Assembly (NCBI RefSeq): GCF_017916455.1
Contig: NZ_JAFMSY010000003.1
Span: 186,001 to 250,000 of the forward strand
From: Nocardioides xinjiangensis
GTDB lineage: Bacteria > Actinomycetota > Actinomycetes > Propionibacteriales > Nocardioidaceae
DNA: 64,000 bases
Direction: 5' to 3'
Part shown: positions 49,078-60,393 of the stretch, in pieces
Numbering within the stretch: the stretch's first letter is position 1
Layout of the letters: the number at the start of each line of letters is the position of its first letter
Made by a program: the position numbers and the translations under genes
The notes under the pieces: model-generated
The model's input: only the letters and a program-made list of their open reading frames with translations
Told to the model about the DNA's origin: nothing
Database searches by the model: none

Positions 49078-51660
49078 GTGCGAGCGTTCCGTCGATTCAC
49101 CGTCCGTCCCGTCCTGCCCGAGCCGCTGGGTGCGCTGTCCGTCCTGGCCGGCAACCTGCGCTGGTCCTGGCACCCACCGACCCAGGACGTGTTCGCCTCG
49201 ATCGACCCGCGGCTGTGGCACGAGGTGGCCGGTGACCCGGTCCGCTTCCTCGGTGCCGTGGGCCGGGAGCGGCTCGAGGAGCTCGTCGACGACGGCGACT
49301 TCCGCAACCGGCTCGACGCCGCGCACGCGGACCTCCAGCGCTACCTGTCCGAGGACCGCTGGTACGCCCGCAAGGCGGGCGACGACGCGCCCCGGGCGAT
49401 CGCGTACTTCTCGCCCGAGTTCGGCATCACCTCGGTGCTGCCGCAGTACTCCGGCGGCCTCGGCATCCTCGCCGGCGACCACCTGAAGGCCTCCTCCGAC
49501 CTCGGCATCCCGCTCACCGGCGTGGGGCTGTTCTACCGCCACGGCTACTTCAAGCAGGCGCTCGACCGCGACGGCTGGCAGCAGGAGAGCTACCCGGTCC
49601 TCGACCCCGACGAGCTGCCGCTGACGCAGCTGCGCGAGGCGGACGGCAGCCGCGCCACCGTCTCGATCGCGCTGCCCGACGGCCCCGACCTCGTCGCCCG
49701 CATCCTCGTCGCCCACGTCGGACGGGTGCCGCTGCTGCTGCTCGACACCGACATCGAGGACAACAGCGCCCACTACCGCGACGTCACCGACCGGCTCTAC
49801 GGCGGCAACTCCGAGCACCGGCTGCGCCAGGAGCTGCTGCTCGGCGTCGGCGGCGTGCGCGCCCTGCGGGTGTGGTCGCGCATCACCGGGGCGCCGGCTC
49901 CCGAGGTGTTCCACACCAACGAGGGGCACGCCGGGTTCCTCGGCATCGAGCGGATCCGCGAGCTCACCGTGGGCGAGGACGGCCCGCACCTGGACTTCGA
50001 CACCGCGCTCGAGGTCTCCCGGGCCGGCACCGTGTTCACGACGCACACGCCGGTCCCCGCCGGCATCGACCGCTTCCCGCGCGAGCTCGTCTCGCAGTAC
50101 TTCGGCGGCAACTCGCCCACCCCGGGCGTGCCCGTGGACCGGGTGCTCGCCCTCGGTGCCGAGGACTACGAGGGCGGCGACGCGGGCGTCTTCAACATGG
50201 CCGTGATGGGCTTCCGGCTCGCCCAGCGCGCCAACGGCGTCTCCGAGCTGCACGGCCACGTGTCGCGCGGGATGTTCAACGGCCTGTGGCCGGCCTTCGA
50301 CGAGGCCGAGGTGCCCATCACCTCGATCACCAACGGCGTCCACGGCCCGACCTGGATCGCGCGCGAGGTCATCGAGCTGGCGGCGAGCCGCGGCGCTGAC
50401 GTCGACGGGGACGACACCGACGCCCTGTGGCCGCTGGTCGACCAGATCGGCGACCGCGAGATCTGGGACCTCAAGCGGACCCTCCGCACGCGGTTCGTCG
50501 ACGACGCCCGCGACCGGATGCGCCGGTCGGCCGCGAGTCGCGGCTTCGCGCCGGCGGAGACGACGTGGATCGACAGCGCGCTCGACCCCGACGTCCTGAC
50601 CATCGGCTTCGCGCGCCGGGTGCCGACGTACAAGCGGCTCACGCTCATGCTGCGCGACCCGGCGCGGCTCAGGAAGCTGCTGCTCGACCCCGAGCGCCCG
50701 GTCCAGCTGGTCATCGCCGGCAAGGCGCACCCCGCCGACGAGACCGGCAAGCGGCTCATCCAGGAGATGGTGCGCTTCGCCGACGACCCGGAGATCCGCC
50801 ACCGCATCGCGTTCCTGCCCAACTACGACATCGCGATGGCGCAGCCGCTCTACCCCGGCTGCGACGTGTGGCTCAACAACCCGCTGCGCCCCTACGAGGC
50901 GTGCGGCACCTCCGGCATGAAGGCCGCGCTCAACGGCGGCCTCAACCTCTCGATCCTCGACGGCTGGTGGGACGAGTGGTACGACGGCAACAACGGCTGG
51001 GCGATCCCGTCGGCCGACGGCATCGACGACCCCGACCGGCGTGACGACCTCGAGGCCGCCGCGCTCTACGACCTCATCGAGAACGAGGTCGTGCCGCGCT
51101 TCTACGAGACCAACGACGAGGGCGTCCCTCCGCGGTGGCTGGAGATGGTGCGCCACACCCTCAAGTCGCTCGGCCCCAAGGTGCTGGCCACCCGCCAGGT
51201 CCGCGACTACGTCCGCGAGCTGTACGCCCCCGCGGCGCGCACGGCGCGCACCCTCAACTCCGACTACGAGGGGGCCCGGAACCTGTCGAGCTGGAAGGCC
51301 GACGTCCGCGCGGCCTGGCACGGCGTCCGGGTCGAGCACGTCGACTCGGAGGGGGTCGGCGACCAGGCCGAGGTGGGCGCGACGCTCGCCGTGCGCGCGT
51401 GGGTGGCGCTGGGCTCGCTGTCGGCCTCCGACGTCTCGGTGCAGGTCGTCCACGGCCGGATCGGCTCGGACGACGAGCTGACCGCCACCTCGACGACGCC
51501 GATGGAGGTCGGGGAGTCCTACGACGGCAACCGTCACCGCTTCGACGCCACGGTCTCGCTCGACCAGTCGGGCGCCTTCGGCTACACGGTCCGCGTGGTG
51601 CCGCGCAACGAGGCGCTCGCCTCGGTCGCCGAGCTCGGGCTGGTGGCACAGCCGGCCTGA
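49078..51660 (+). CDS. glgP: Glycogen/alpha-glucan phosphorylase
   Basis: 860-residue GT35 phosphorylase releasing glucose 1-phosphate from alpha-glucan; the actinobacterial type with the N-terminal VLAGNLRWSWHPPTQDVFASIDP extension. It shows YFSPEFGITSVLPQYSGGLGILAGDH, FHTNEGHAGFLGIER, THTPVPAGIDRF and the pyridoxal-phosphate region ACGTSGMKAALNGG (Lys near 618). The GTG at 49078 is preferred over the far longer frame that runs back through the protease gene. The C-terminal domain ends with a beta module. It degrades the glucan built by the operon next door; GlgX would complete debranching. Confidence 0.96.
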   Translation: MRAFRRFTVRPVLPEPLGALSVLAGNLRWSWHPPTQDVFASIDPRLWHEVAGDPVRFLGAVGRERLEELVDDGDFRNRLDAAHADLQRYLSEDRWYARKAGDDAPRAIAYFSPEFGITSVLPQYSGGLGILAGDHLKASSDLGIPLTGVGLFYRHGYFKQALDRDGWQQESYPVLDPDELPLTQLREADGSRATVSIALPDGPDLVARILVAHVGRVPLLLLDTDIEDNSAHYRDVTDRLYGGNSEHRLRQELLLGVGGVRALRVWSRITGAPAPEVFHTNEGHAGFLGIERIRELTVGEDGPHLDFDTALEVSRAGTVFTTHTPVPAGIDRFPRELVSQYFGGNSPTPGVPVDRVLALGAEDYEGGDAGVFNMAVMGFRLAQRANGVSELHGHVSRGMFNGLWPAFDEAEVPITSITNGVHGPTWIAREVIELAASRGADVDGDDTDALWPLVDQIGDREIWDLKRTLRTRFVDDARDRMRRSAASRGFAPAETTWIDSALDPDVLTIGFARRVPTYKRLTLMLRDPARLRKLLLDPERPVQLVIAGKAHPADETGKRLIQEMVRFADDPEIRHRIAFLPNYDIAMAQPLYPGCDVWLNNPLRPYEACGTSGMKAALNGGLNLSILDGWWDEWYDGNNGWAIPSADGIDDPDRRDDLEAAALYDLIENEVVPRFYETNDEGVPPRWLEMVRHTLKSLGPKVLATRQVRDYVRELYAPAARTARTLNSDYEGARNLSSWKADVRAAWHGVRVEHVDSEGVGDQAEVGATLAVRAWVALGSLSASDVSVQVVHGRIGSDDELTATSTTPMEVGESYDGNRHRFDATVSLDQSGAFGYTVRVVPRNEALASVAELGLVAQPA

Positions 51661-51680
51661 CCGCTCGCTGCGGTGCCGCA

Positions 51681-51730
51681 GCCCGGCCCGAACGGCCACC
51701 CGCGAGCGGCGGTCGCGGCCCGGGCCGGGC
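51681..51730. terminator. Inverted repeat between convergent glgP and membrane protein genes
   Basis: GCCCGGCCCG (51681-51690) pairs exactly with CGGGCCGGGC (51721-51730) across a 30-nt loop. It is placed after glgP and before the convergent stop at 51734; a bidirectional terminator is likely, though there is no T-run. Confidence 0.45.
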
Positions 51731-51733
51731 AGC

Positions 51734-52102
51734 TCAGGAGAACGTCAGCCACAGCCCGATCGCGGTCGGGACCACCCCGAGCAGCAGCCACGGCGAGGCG
51801 ATGCGCCTGCCGTGGATGGCGCGGGCGATCGCGACGGCGATCGCGCCGAAGATGCCGGCGATCACGTTGAGCCCGACCTTCGAGGAGGCGGGGGAGTCGT
51901 CGAGCATGACGGCCGCCAGGACGAGGCCGACGACGAGGTGCAGGACCGTGGTGACGGCCAGGGTCGACATCACCCATCGCTGCACGCGGGCGAGGTCGCG
52001 CGCGTCCTGCTCGGGGTCCTTGACGACCTGGCGCGGAGCGTCGAGGTCGAGCAGGTGCCGGCGGCCCTTCTCCTGGCGGCGGGCGGGGACGCTGCTGGGC
52101 AC
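51734..52102 (-). CDS. Small membrane protein of unknown function
   Basis: 122 residues. A polar N-terminal stretch of about 45 residues (RRQEKGRRHLLDLDAPRQVVKDPEQD) is followed by three hydrophobic segments (STLAVTTVLHLVVGLVLAAVML, VGLNVIAGIFGAIAVAIARAI, WLLLGVVPTAIGLWLTF). The GTG at 52102 has an AGAGGA site. It is divergent from the OhrR-type regulator, with 54 bp between the starts that include a dyad, so it may be under OhrR control instead of the usual ohr gene. No named family recognised. Confidence 0.72.
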   Translation of the reverse strand: MPSSVPARRQEKGRRHLLDLDAPRQVVKDPEQDARDLARVQRWVMSTLAVTTVLHLVVGLVLAAVMLDDSPASSKVGLNVIAGIFGAIAVAIARAIHGRRIASPWLLLGVVPTAIGLWLTFS

Positions 52103-52123
52103 GAACGGTCCTCTCGACGGGTC

Positions 52124-52150
52124 AGTTGCTGCGACAACAGTTGCTAGGCT
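52124..52150. promoter_or_regulatory. Dyad and direct repeat with -10 box TAGGCT at the ohrR promoter
   Basis: AGTTGCT occurs twice (52124-52130, 52139-52145) and GTTG/CAAC arms overlap between them. TAGGCT (52145-52150) lies 6 nt before ATG 52157. The dyad covers the -35 to -10 region and is probably the regulator's own operator. Confidence 0.5.
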
Positions 52151-52156
52151 AACAAG

Positions 52157-52648
52157 ATGCTGGACACCGCCCCAACCGACGACCCCCTCGCGCTCGAGCG
52201 GCAGGTCTGCTTCGCGCTGGCCGTCGCCTCGCGCACCGTGGTCTCGGTCTACCGCCCGGTGCTGGAGCCGATGGGGCTCACCCACCCGCAGTACCTCGTG
52301 ATGCTGGCGCTGTGGGGCGCGGAGCCGCTGTCCCTGACGGAGCTCAGCCGCAGGCTCGACCTCGATGCCGGCACCCTGTCCCGGCTGCTCAAGCGCCTCG
52401 AGGCCGCCGGTCTGGTGCGCCGCGACCGCAACCGTGCGGACGAGCGAAGCCTGGCCGTCGCGCTGACGCCGCGCGGGCGGGAGCTGCGCGGACGGGCGCT
52501 CGAGGTGCCGGGCACGATCCTGGAGCGGCTCGGCATGGACGTCGACGACCTGCTGGACCTGCGCGACCGCCTCACGGACGTCATCGCGGCGGCCAAGGCC
52601 GCCGCCGAGGCCGGTGCCGAGGCCGGTGCCGAGGTGCGGCCCGCCTGA
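52157..52648 (+). CDS. OhrR-type MarR-family peroxide-sensing regulator
   Basis: 163 residues of the MarR winged-helix family, closest to OhrR. The reactive Cys is at residue 18 in QVCFALAVASR, with Y in VYRPVLEPMGLTHPQYLVMLALW and the DNA-binding segment LDAGTLSRLLKRLEAAGLV followed by DERSLAVALT. OhrR oxidation by organic hydroperoxides lifts repression of ohr. The C-terminal tail is an Ala/Glu-rich repeat (AEAGAEAGAE). No ohr peroxidase gene is visible in the window; the adjacent divergent membrane gene is the likely target. Confidence 0.9.
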   Translation: MLDTAPTDDPLALERQVCFALAVASRTVVSVYRPVLEPMGLTHPQYLVMLALWGAEPLSLTELSRRLDLDAGTLSRLLKRLEAAGLVRRDRNRADERSLAVALTPRGRELRGRALEVPGTILERLGMDVDDLLDLRDRLTDVIAAAKAAAEAGAEAGAEVRPA

Positions 52649-52654
52649 CCCGAC

Positions 52655-54844
<2,190 letters not shown>

Positions 54845-54949
54845 TGTGGTGGAGGTCGCGGCGCACGGCACAATGCGGCACGCGCCGTGCGAGGGTGCAC
54901 CCCGCACACCGGGGACGGCGACACCACCAGCAACCGAAGGGGAGCCACC

Positions 54950-55726
54950 ATGGAGTTCGTCTCGATCGACGTGACCGACGGGGTCGCCGTCCTGCGGCTG
55001 GACCGCCCGAAGATGAACGCGATCAGCGTCCAGGTGCAGGCGGACCTGCGCGAGGCCGCGGCCGAGCTCACCGAGCGCGACGACGTGCGCGCCGTGGTGC
55101 TGTGGGGCGGTGAGCGGGTCTTCGCCGCCGGCAACGACGTCAAGGAGATGGCCGACTTCTCCTACGCCGACATGGTCAAGGTCTCCGCCTCCACCAGCTC
55201 GGCGACCACGGCGATCGCGCGCATCCCCAAGCCCGTGGTGGCCGCCGTCAACGGCTACGCCCTGGGCGGTGGCTGCGAGCTCGCTCTCGCCGCCGACCTC
55301 CGCTTCGCCGCCGAGGACGCCGTCCTCGGACAGCCCGAGGTGCTGCTCGGGATCATCCCCGGCGCCGGGGGCACCCAGCGGCTGACCCGCCTGGTCGGCG
55401 CCGCGAGGGCGAAGGACCTGATCTTCACCGGCCGGTTCGTCAAGGCCGACGAGGCGCTGCGCATCGGCCTCGTCGACCGGGTCGTCCCGGCCGACAGGGT
55501 GCTCGAGGAGGCGGTGGCGTACGCCGCGCAGTTCACGGGCGCCGCCGCGCTGGCCATCCGCGCGGCGAAGGAGTGCATCGACCGGGGCAGCGAGGTGGAC
55601 CTCGACACCGGCCTGGAGATCGAGCGCCAGCAGTTCGCCGCCGTCTTCGCGACCGAGGACCGTACCCGCGGCATCACCTCGTTCGTTGAGGACGGGCCGG
55701 GCCGGGCCACGTTCGTGGGTCGCTGA
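54950..55726 (+). CDS. Enoyl-CoA hydratase/isomerase family protein
   Basis: 258 residues, crotonase fold. The oxyanion segment RVFAAGNDVKEM and the catalytic stretch VNGYALGGGCELALAADLRFA (Glu near 104) with PEVLLGIIPGAGGTQRL (second Glu near 124) are intact, so hydratase activity is expected. Substrate could be crotonyl-CoA, which would fill the step between the hydroxybutyryl-CoA dehydrogenase and Ccr. The ATG at 54950 has a GGGGAG site. It is followed 34 bp later by a small membrane protein gene. Confidence 0.92.
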   Translation: MEFVSIDVTDGVAVLRLDRPKMNAISVQVQADLREAAAELTERDDVRAVVLWGGERVFAAGNDVKEMADFSYADMVKVSASTSSATTAIARIPKPVVAAVNGYALGGGCELALAADLRFAAEDAVLGQPEVLLGIIPGAGGTQRLTRLVGAARAKDLIFTGRFVKADEALRIGLVDRVVPADRVLEEAVAYAAQFTGAAALAIRAAKECIDRGSEVDLDTGLEIERQQFAAVFATEDRTRGITSFVEDGPGRATFVGR

Positions 55727-55760
55727 CGGCCGACCAGAAGCTCGAGAGGAAGAGGGAACT

Positions 55761-56063
55761 GTGGCAACGACGATCCGGACGAGGCTCGCGCAGGTGGTCT
55801 GGCTGGTGTGCGCGCTCGCCGCGCTGGTGCTGGCGCTCGGGGCGCTGCTCATCGCGCTGGACGCCAACGAGTCCAACGACCTCGTGGACGTCGTCCTCCG
55901 GGCGGCCGACTTCGCCGACCTCGACGTCTTCTCCCGCTCGGACGGCATCAAGGACTTCCGCGGCGAGGGGGCGAGGGTGAAGAACGCGCTGTTCAACTGG
56001 GGGCTCGGCGCCGTCGCGTGGCTCGTCGTGGGTCGGATCCTCGACCGGGTCATCAAGCCCTGA
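55761..56063 (+). CDS. Small membrane protein of unknown function
   Basis: 100 residues with two hydrophobic helices (VVWLVCALAALVLALGALLIAL and NWGLGAVAWLVVGRIL) separated by an acidic loop (DANESNDLVDVVLRAADFADLD). GTG 55761 has an AGGAAGAGG site; the frame opening at 55686 overlaps the hydratase gene. It resembles small conserved actinobacterial membrane proteins with no assigned role. Downstream lies the etf promoter region. Confidence 0.7.
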   Translation: MATTIRTRLAQVVWLVCALAALVLALGALLIALDANESNDLVDVVLRAADFADLDVFSRSDGIKDFRGEGARVKNALFNWGLGAVAWLVVGRILDRVIKP

Positions 56064-56168
56064 GTCCCGCCCCGGCACGGGCCGGGGGCAGGTCGGCGAG
56101 GTCGCGGGTGCCCGCCGCAGGCGCGCTCGGCGACGAGGCACCTGTGCGTTCCGCGCGAGCTGACCGTG

Positions 56169-56181
56169 ACAGTGTCACTGT
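56169..56181. promoter_or_regulatory. Inverted repeat ACAGTG-T-CACTGT upstream of etfB
   Basis: Perfect 6-bp arms around one base, about 100 bp before the etfB ATG, in a 217-bp gap with no gene. TetR-family fatty-acid regulators use comparable dyads, but no regulator gene is adjacent. A candidate -10 TAACCT follows near 56227. Confidence 0.4.
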
Positions 56182-56280
56182 GAGCGACCACACCCGGATC
56201 TCCGTTCCGTCCGGGGTGAGCGACTTGTAACCTCACGAGCACATCCCACTGCACAGGAGGGGCCGCGAGGCCACACCACC

Positions 56281-57081
56281 ATGAACATTGTTGTCTGTGT
56301 GAAGTACGTGCCCGACGCGACGGCCGACCGCAGGTTCGAGGACGACTTCACCGTCGACCGCGTCGGCGTCGACGGCCTGCTGTCCGAGCTCGACGAGTAC
56401 GCCGTGGAGCAGGCGCTGCAGTTCCGCGAGAAGCGCGAGGGTGAGGACATCACCGTGACCGCGCTGACCGTCGGCCCCGAGAAGGCGGTCGACGCCGTCC
56501 GCAAGGCGCTGCAGATGGGTGCCGACGCGGGCGTCCACGTCGTCGACGACGCCATCGCCGGGTCCGACTACCTCGGCACGTCGCTGGTGCTGGCCAAGGC
56601 GGTCGAGAAGATCCGGGCCGAGTCCGGCGCCGACCTGGTCGTGTGCGGCATGGCCTCGACAGACGCCGCCGGCTCGGTCGTGCCGGCCATGCTGGCCGAG
56701 CGGCTCGGCATGCCGCAGGTGACGCTGGCCTCCGTCGTGGAGTCGCAGGGCGACCAGGTGCGGATCAAGCGCGACAACGAGGGCTCGACCGAGGTCATCG
56801 GCGCGCGGCTGCCGATCGTGCTGAGCGTGACCGACCAGTCCGGCGAGGCCCGCTACCCGTCGTTCAAGGGCATCATGGCGGCGAAGAAGAAGCCGCTGGC
56901 GACCTGGTCGCTCACCGACCTCGGCCTCGACGCCGAGCAGGTCGGCCTCTCCGTGGCCTACACACAGGTCGAGCAGACCACGGCCCGCCCGCCGCGCACC
57001 GCCGGCGAGATCGTCACCGACGAGGACGGCTCGGGCGCTGGCGCGCTGGTCGAGTTCCTCGCGTCCAAGAAGTTCATCTGA
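56281..57081 (+). CDS. etfB: Electron transfer flavoprotein, beta subunit
   Basis: 266 residues. It starts NIVVCVKYVPDATADRRFEDD and has the EtfB signature around VRIKRDNEGSTEVIGARLPIVLSVTD with a KKKPLATWSLTDLG tail. EtfB binds AMP and pairs with EtfA to shuttle electrons from acyl-CoA dehydrogenases to the respiratory chain. It lies 25 bp before etfA in the same frame of organisation, forming an operon. In this window the likely partners are acyl-CoA dehydrogenases encoded elsewhere, for example methylsuccinyl-CoA dehydrogenase. Confidence 0.96.
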   Translation: MNIVVCVKYVPDATADRRFEDDFTVDRVGVDGLLSELDEYAVEQALQFREKREGEDITVTALTVGPEKAVDAVRKALQMGADAGVHVVDDAIAGSDYLGTSLVLAKAVEKIRAESGADLVVCGMASTDAAGSVVPAMLAERLGMPQVTLASVVESQGDQVRIKRDNEGSTEVIGARLPIVLSVTDQSGEARYPSFKGIMAAKKKPLATWSLTDLGLDAEQVGLSVAYTQVEQTTARPPRTAGEIVTDEDGSGAGALVEFLASKKFI

Positions 57082-57106
57082 GCCGGCCGGTCGAGGAGAG
57101 ATAGAC

Positions 57107-58084
57107 ATGTCTGACGTCCTGGTTGTCATCGACCACGCCGACGGCGAGGTCAAGAAGCCCACCTACGAGCTGCTCACCATCGCCCGCCGCCTCGGCGAGC
57201 CGTCCGCGGTGTTCTTCGGCTCGCCCGACAAGGCCGACGCCGTGGCCGAGAAGGCCAAGGCCTACGGCGCCGCCAAGGTCTACGTCGTCGACGACGCGCA
57301 GATCAAGGGCTTCCTCGTCGCCCCGAAGGCGGAGGCGCTGCAGCAGCTGGCCGAGAAGGTGCGCTCGAGCGGCGTGCTGGCCGCGATCCTGCTGCCCTCG
57401 ACCTTCGAGTACAAGGAGGTGGCCGGCCGCCTCGCGATCAAGCTCGACTCGGGGCTGATCACCGACGCGGTCGACGTGCAGGCGGGCTCGGACGGCGGAG
57501 CCGTCACCACGCAGTCGGTCTTCGCCGGCAGCTACACCGCCCAGGCGCGGGTCACCCACGGCACGCCGATCATCACGGTGAAGCCGAACTCCGCCGCCCC
57601 CGAGCAGGCCGAGGGCGCCGCGACGGTCGAGGCCTTCGCCGCGACCGTCTCCGACGCCGCGAAGGGCGCGCAGGTCGTCGCGACGCAGCCGCGGCAGTCC
57701 ACCGGGCGTCCCGAGCTCACCGAGGCCGCAATCGTCGTCTCCGGCGGACGCGGGACCGGCGGGAACTTCGACCCCATCGAGGGCTTCGCCGACAGCCTCG
57801 GCGCCGCCGTGGGCGCCTCGCGCGCGGCGGTCGACTCGGGCTGGATGCCGCACGCGTTCCAGGTCGGCCAGACCGGCAAGACCGTGTCGCCGCAGCTCTA
57901 CGTCGCCAACGGCATCTCCGGCGCGATCCAGCACCGCGCCGGCATGCAGACCTCGAAGACCATCGTCGCGGTCAACAAGGACCCCGAGGCGCCGATCTTC
58001 GAGCTCGTCGACTTCGGTGTGGTGGGTGACCTCCACACGGTCCTGCCCGCCGCCACCGAGCAGATCACCGCTCGCAAGGGCTGA
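57107..58084 (+). CDS. etfA: Electron transfer flavoprotein, alpha subunit
   Basis: 325 residues. The C-terminal FAD-binding domain shows [36 protein letters not shown] and [25 protein letters not shown], all conserved in EtfA. The N-terminal domain ([20 protein letters not shown]) pairs with EtfB. ATG 57107 has a GGAGAG site. The operon ends at a strong hairpin at 58102. Confidence 0.96.
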   Translation: MSDVLVVIDHADGEVKKPTYELLTIARRLGEPSAVFFGSPDKADAVAEKAKAYGAAKVYVVDDAQIKGFLVAPKAEALQQLAEKVRSSGVLAAILLPSTFEYKEVAGRLAIKLDSGLITDAVDVQAGSDGGAVTTQSVFAGSYTAQARVTHGTPIITVKPNSAAPEQAEGAATVEAFAATVSDAAKGAQVVATQPRQSTGRPELTEAAIVVSGGRGTGGNFDPIEGFADSLGAAVGASRAAVDSGWMPHAFQVGQTGKTVSPQLYVANGISGAIQHRAGMQTSKTIVAVNKDPEAPIFELVDFGVVGDLHTVLPAATEQITARKG

Positions 58085-58101
58085 CCGCCCCCGGCGCACC
58101 G

Positions 58102-58131
58102 GACGCCCCCGACCGCTCGGTCGGGGGCGTC
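58102..58131 (+). terminator. Strong hairpin terminator after etfBA
   Basis: GACGCCCCCGACC and GGTCGGGGGCGTC form a perfect 13-bp stem with the loop GCTC, beginning 18 bp after the etfA stop. Confidence 0.75.
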
Positions 58132-58237
58132 TCGCTGTCCGTGGCCCGTCACCGGCCCCGACGGCTGCCGCGGTCGCCACGGTGGACGACGTACGTCGGG
58201 ATGCGAGACGCGGGCGGTGGACTGGCCGCAGCGGCCC

Positions 58238-58243
58238 TACGCT
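58238..58243 (+). promoter_or_regulatory. -10 box TACGCT for proA
   Basis: TACGCT ends 7 nt before ATG 58251, a leaderless arrangement. Confidence 0.5.
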
Positions 58244-58250
58244 CGTCGAC

Positions 58251-59501
58251 ATGAGCAGCGAGGAAGCCGTCCGGGAGGTGGCGGGCCGGGCCCGGGCCGC
58301 GAGCCACGAGCTCGCCACCGCCACGCGGGCCACGAAGGACGCCGCCCTCCGGGCGATGGCCGACGCCCTCCTCGCGTCCGCGCCGGCGATCCTGGCGGCC
58401 AACGCCGAGGACGTCGCGCGCGCGGAGGCGTCCGGGACGGCCGCCAACGTCGTGGACCGGCTCCGCCTCGACGAGGACCGCCTGGCGGCGATGGCGCAGG
58501 GCCTGCGCGACGTCGCCGGCCTGCCCGACCCGGTCGGCGAGGTGCTGCGCGGCAGCACGCTCGCCAACGGCCTCGAGCTGCGCCAGGTGCGGGTGCCCTT
58601 CGGCGTCGTCGGCGTGATCTACGAGGCCCGCCCCAACGTGACCGCGGACGCCGCCGGCATCTGCCTCAAGGCCGGCAACGCCGTCCTGCTGCGCGGCTCG
58701 TCCAGCGCGCGGTCCAGCAACGCGGCCGTCGTCACGACGATGCGCGGTGCCCTGCCAGGGTGCGGCCTGCCGGAGGACGCCGTACAGCTGGTCCCCGGCG
58801 ACACCCACGACTCCGTCAAGGCCCTGATGCGCGCCCGCGGCCTGGTCGACGTGCTCATCCCGCGCGGCGGCGCGGGACTCATCCGCAGCGTGGTCGAGGA
58901 GTCGACCGTTCCCGTCATCGAGACCGGGGTCGGCAACTGCCACGTCTACGTCGACGCCTCGGCGGACCTCGACCAGGCGCTCGCGATCGTGCTCAACGCG
59001 AAGACGCAGCGCACCAGCGTGTGCAACGCCGCCGAGTCGCTGCTGGTCCACGCCGACGTGGCCGACGAGTTCCTGCCGGTGGTCGTCGAGGCGCTGCAGG
59101 CGGCCGGGGTGACCATCCACGGCGACCCCGCGTTCGCCGAGTACGACGACGTGGTGCCCGCCACCGACGAGGACCACGCCGCGGAGTACCTGGCGCTGGA
59201 GATCTCCGCCGCCGTGGTCGCGGACGTGGAGGGGGCGATCGAGCACATCCGCCGCTGGTCCTCCGGCCACACCGAGGCGATCCTCGCGCGCGACCAGGCG
59301 ACGATCCGTCGCTTCGTCGCCGCCGTCGACTCGGCCGCGGTCATGGTCAACGCCTCGACCAGGTTCACCGACGGCGGCGAGCTCGGGTTCGGCGCGGAGA
59401 TCGGCATCTCGACCCAGAAGCTGCACGCGCGCGGGCCGATGGGACTGCCGGAGATGACCTCCAGCAAGTACGTCGTCGTCGGCGACGGGCACGTGCGGTG
59501 A
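58251..59501 (+). CDS. proA: Gamma-glutamyl phosphate reductase
   Basis: 416 residues, aldehyde-dehydrogenase fold, NADPH-dependent second step of proline synthesis from glutamate. The catalytic Cys is in [13 protein letters not shown] (near 257), with [29 protein letters not shown] and the C-terminal [33 protein letters not shown] 58251 is supported by family length. It is followed by a small peptide gene, nadD and rsfS, an order close to Rv2427c-Rv2420c. Confidence 0.96.
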   Translation: MSSEEAVREVAGRARAASHELATATRATKDAALRAMADALLASAPAILAANAEDVARAEASGTAANVVDRLRLDEDRLAAMAQGLRDVAGLPDPVGEVLRGSTLANGLELRQVRVPFGVVGVIYEARPNVTADAAGICLKAGNAVLLRGSSSARSSNAAVVTTMRGALPGCGLPEDAVQLVPGDTHDSVKALMRARGLVDVLIPRGGAGLIRSVVEESTVPVIETGVGNCHVYVDASADLDQALAIVLNAKTQRTSVCNAAESLLVHADVADEFLPVVVEALQAAGVTIHGDPAFAEYDDVVPATDEDHAAEYLALEISAAVVADVEGAIEHIRRWSSGHTEAILARDQATIRRFVAAVDSAAVMVNASTRFTDGGELGFGAEIGISTQKLHARGPMGLPEMTSSKYVVVGDGHVR

Positions 59502-59521
59502 GCCGCGTCCGGCCCAGGCGA

Positions 59522-59527
59522 TAGGAT
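59522..59527 (+). promoter_or_regulatory. -10 box TAGGAT for the 49-aa gene
   Basis: TAGGAT ends 7 nt before ATG 59535, so the tiny gene probably has its own leaderless promoter, which also serves nadD. Confidence 0.5.
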
Positions 59528-59534
59528 CCCCCTC

Positions 59535-59684
59535 ATGGTGAACGTCCTGGGCATCCTCGCTGCCGAACCCGGCCACGGCGCCCCCTCGGTCAGCCCGTAC
59601 GTCGTCGGCGCCATCGCCCTCGGCCTCCTCCTCGCGCTGCTCCTGGCGGTGGTCTCCTTCGGCGGCGGTCGCGAGCACAGCTGA
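59535..59684 (+). CDS. 49-residue single-pass membrane protein
   Basis: Short gene between proA and nadD. It encodes [15 protein letters not shown], then one hydrophobic helix ([18 protein letters not shown]) and a charged end GGGREHS. It is 49 residues, so easily missed by ORF finders. A dedicated TAGGAT box and ATG at 59535 support expression. I recall a similar small gene at this spot in streptomycetes, suggesting conservation. Function unknown. It ends 16 bp before the nadD start, so they may be co-transcribed. Confidence 0.65.
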   Translation: MVNVLGILAAEPGHGAPSVSPYVVGAIALGLLLALLLAVVSFGGGREHS

Positions 59685-59700
59685 GCCGGCGGCTGATCCC

Positions 59701-60393
59701 GTGACGGACCGGGTCGCGACACGTCGCGTCGGGGTGATGGGCGGCACGTTCGACCCCATCCACCACGGGCACCTCGTGGCGGCGTCGGAGGTGCAGGCGT
59801 GGTTCGACCTCGACGAGGTCGTCTTCGTCCCCACCGGCGACCCCTGGCAGAAGAGCGACCGCCTCGTCACCGGCGCCGAGCACCGCTACCTGATGACGGT
59901 GGTGGCCACGGCCGCCAACCCGCGCTTCAACGTCTCGCGCGTCGACATCGAGCGCGGCGGCAAGACGTACACCATCGACACGCTGCGCGACCTCAAGGCC
60001 GAGATGCCCGACGCCGAGCTGTTCTTCATCACCGGCGCCGACGCGCTGGCCGACATCTTCACCTGGCGCGACGCCGAGGAGCTGTTCTCGCTGGCCAACT
60101 TCGTCGGCTGCACCCGGCCCGGCTACGAGATGGACCCCGAGGCGCTGGCCCGGATCCCGTCCGAGCGCGTCACGATGGTCGAGATCCCGGCGCTCGCCAT
60201 CTCCTCCACCGACTGCCGCGAGCGCAAGCGCCGCGGCGAGCCCGTCTGGTACCTCGTGCCGGACGGCGTCGTGCAGTACATCGCCAAGCACGACCTCTAC
60301 GCCTCGCCCGAGGCGAGCACCGGCACCGGCACCAGCGCCGGCACCAGCTCCGAGACCCGATCCAGCTCCCGCTCCAGCAAGGAACCTGCATGA
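59701..60393 (+). CDS. nadD: Nicotinate-mononucleotide adenylyltransferase
   Basis: 230 residues. It makes deamido-NAD from nicotinate mononucleotide and ATP. The nucleotidyltransferase motif [11 protein letters not shown] occupies residues 14-24, and the C-terminal ISST lies in [19 protein letters not shown]. The last 25 residues are an unusual Ser/Thr-rich tail ([20 protein letters not shown]) without family equivalent. The GTG at 59701 follows the small membrane gene. The stop overlaps the rsfS start (ATGA). Confidence 0.95.
   Translation: MTDRVATRRVGVMGGTFDPIHHGHLVAASEVQAWFDLDEVVFVPTGDPWQKSDRLVTGAEHRYLMTVVATAANPRFNVSRVDIERGGKTYTIDTLRDLKAEMPDAELFFITGADALADIFTWRDAEELFSLANFVGCTRPGYEMDPEALARIPSERVTMVEIPALAISSTDCRERKRRGEPVWYLVPDGVVQYIAKHDLYASPEASTGTGTSAGTSSETRSSSRSSKEPA

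Noticed and set aside
43083..49235. A 2050-residue open frame on the plus strand across glgE and the M36 gene
   Set aside because: It is antisense to clearly conserved genes; its composition is low-complexity Arg/Gly/Val typical of GC-rich shadow frames.
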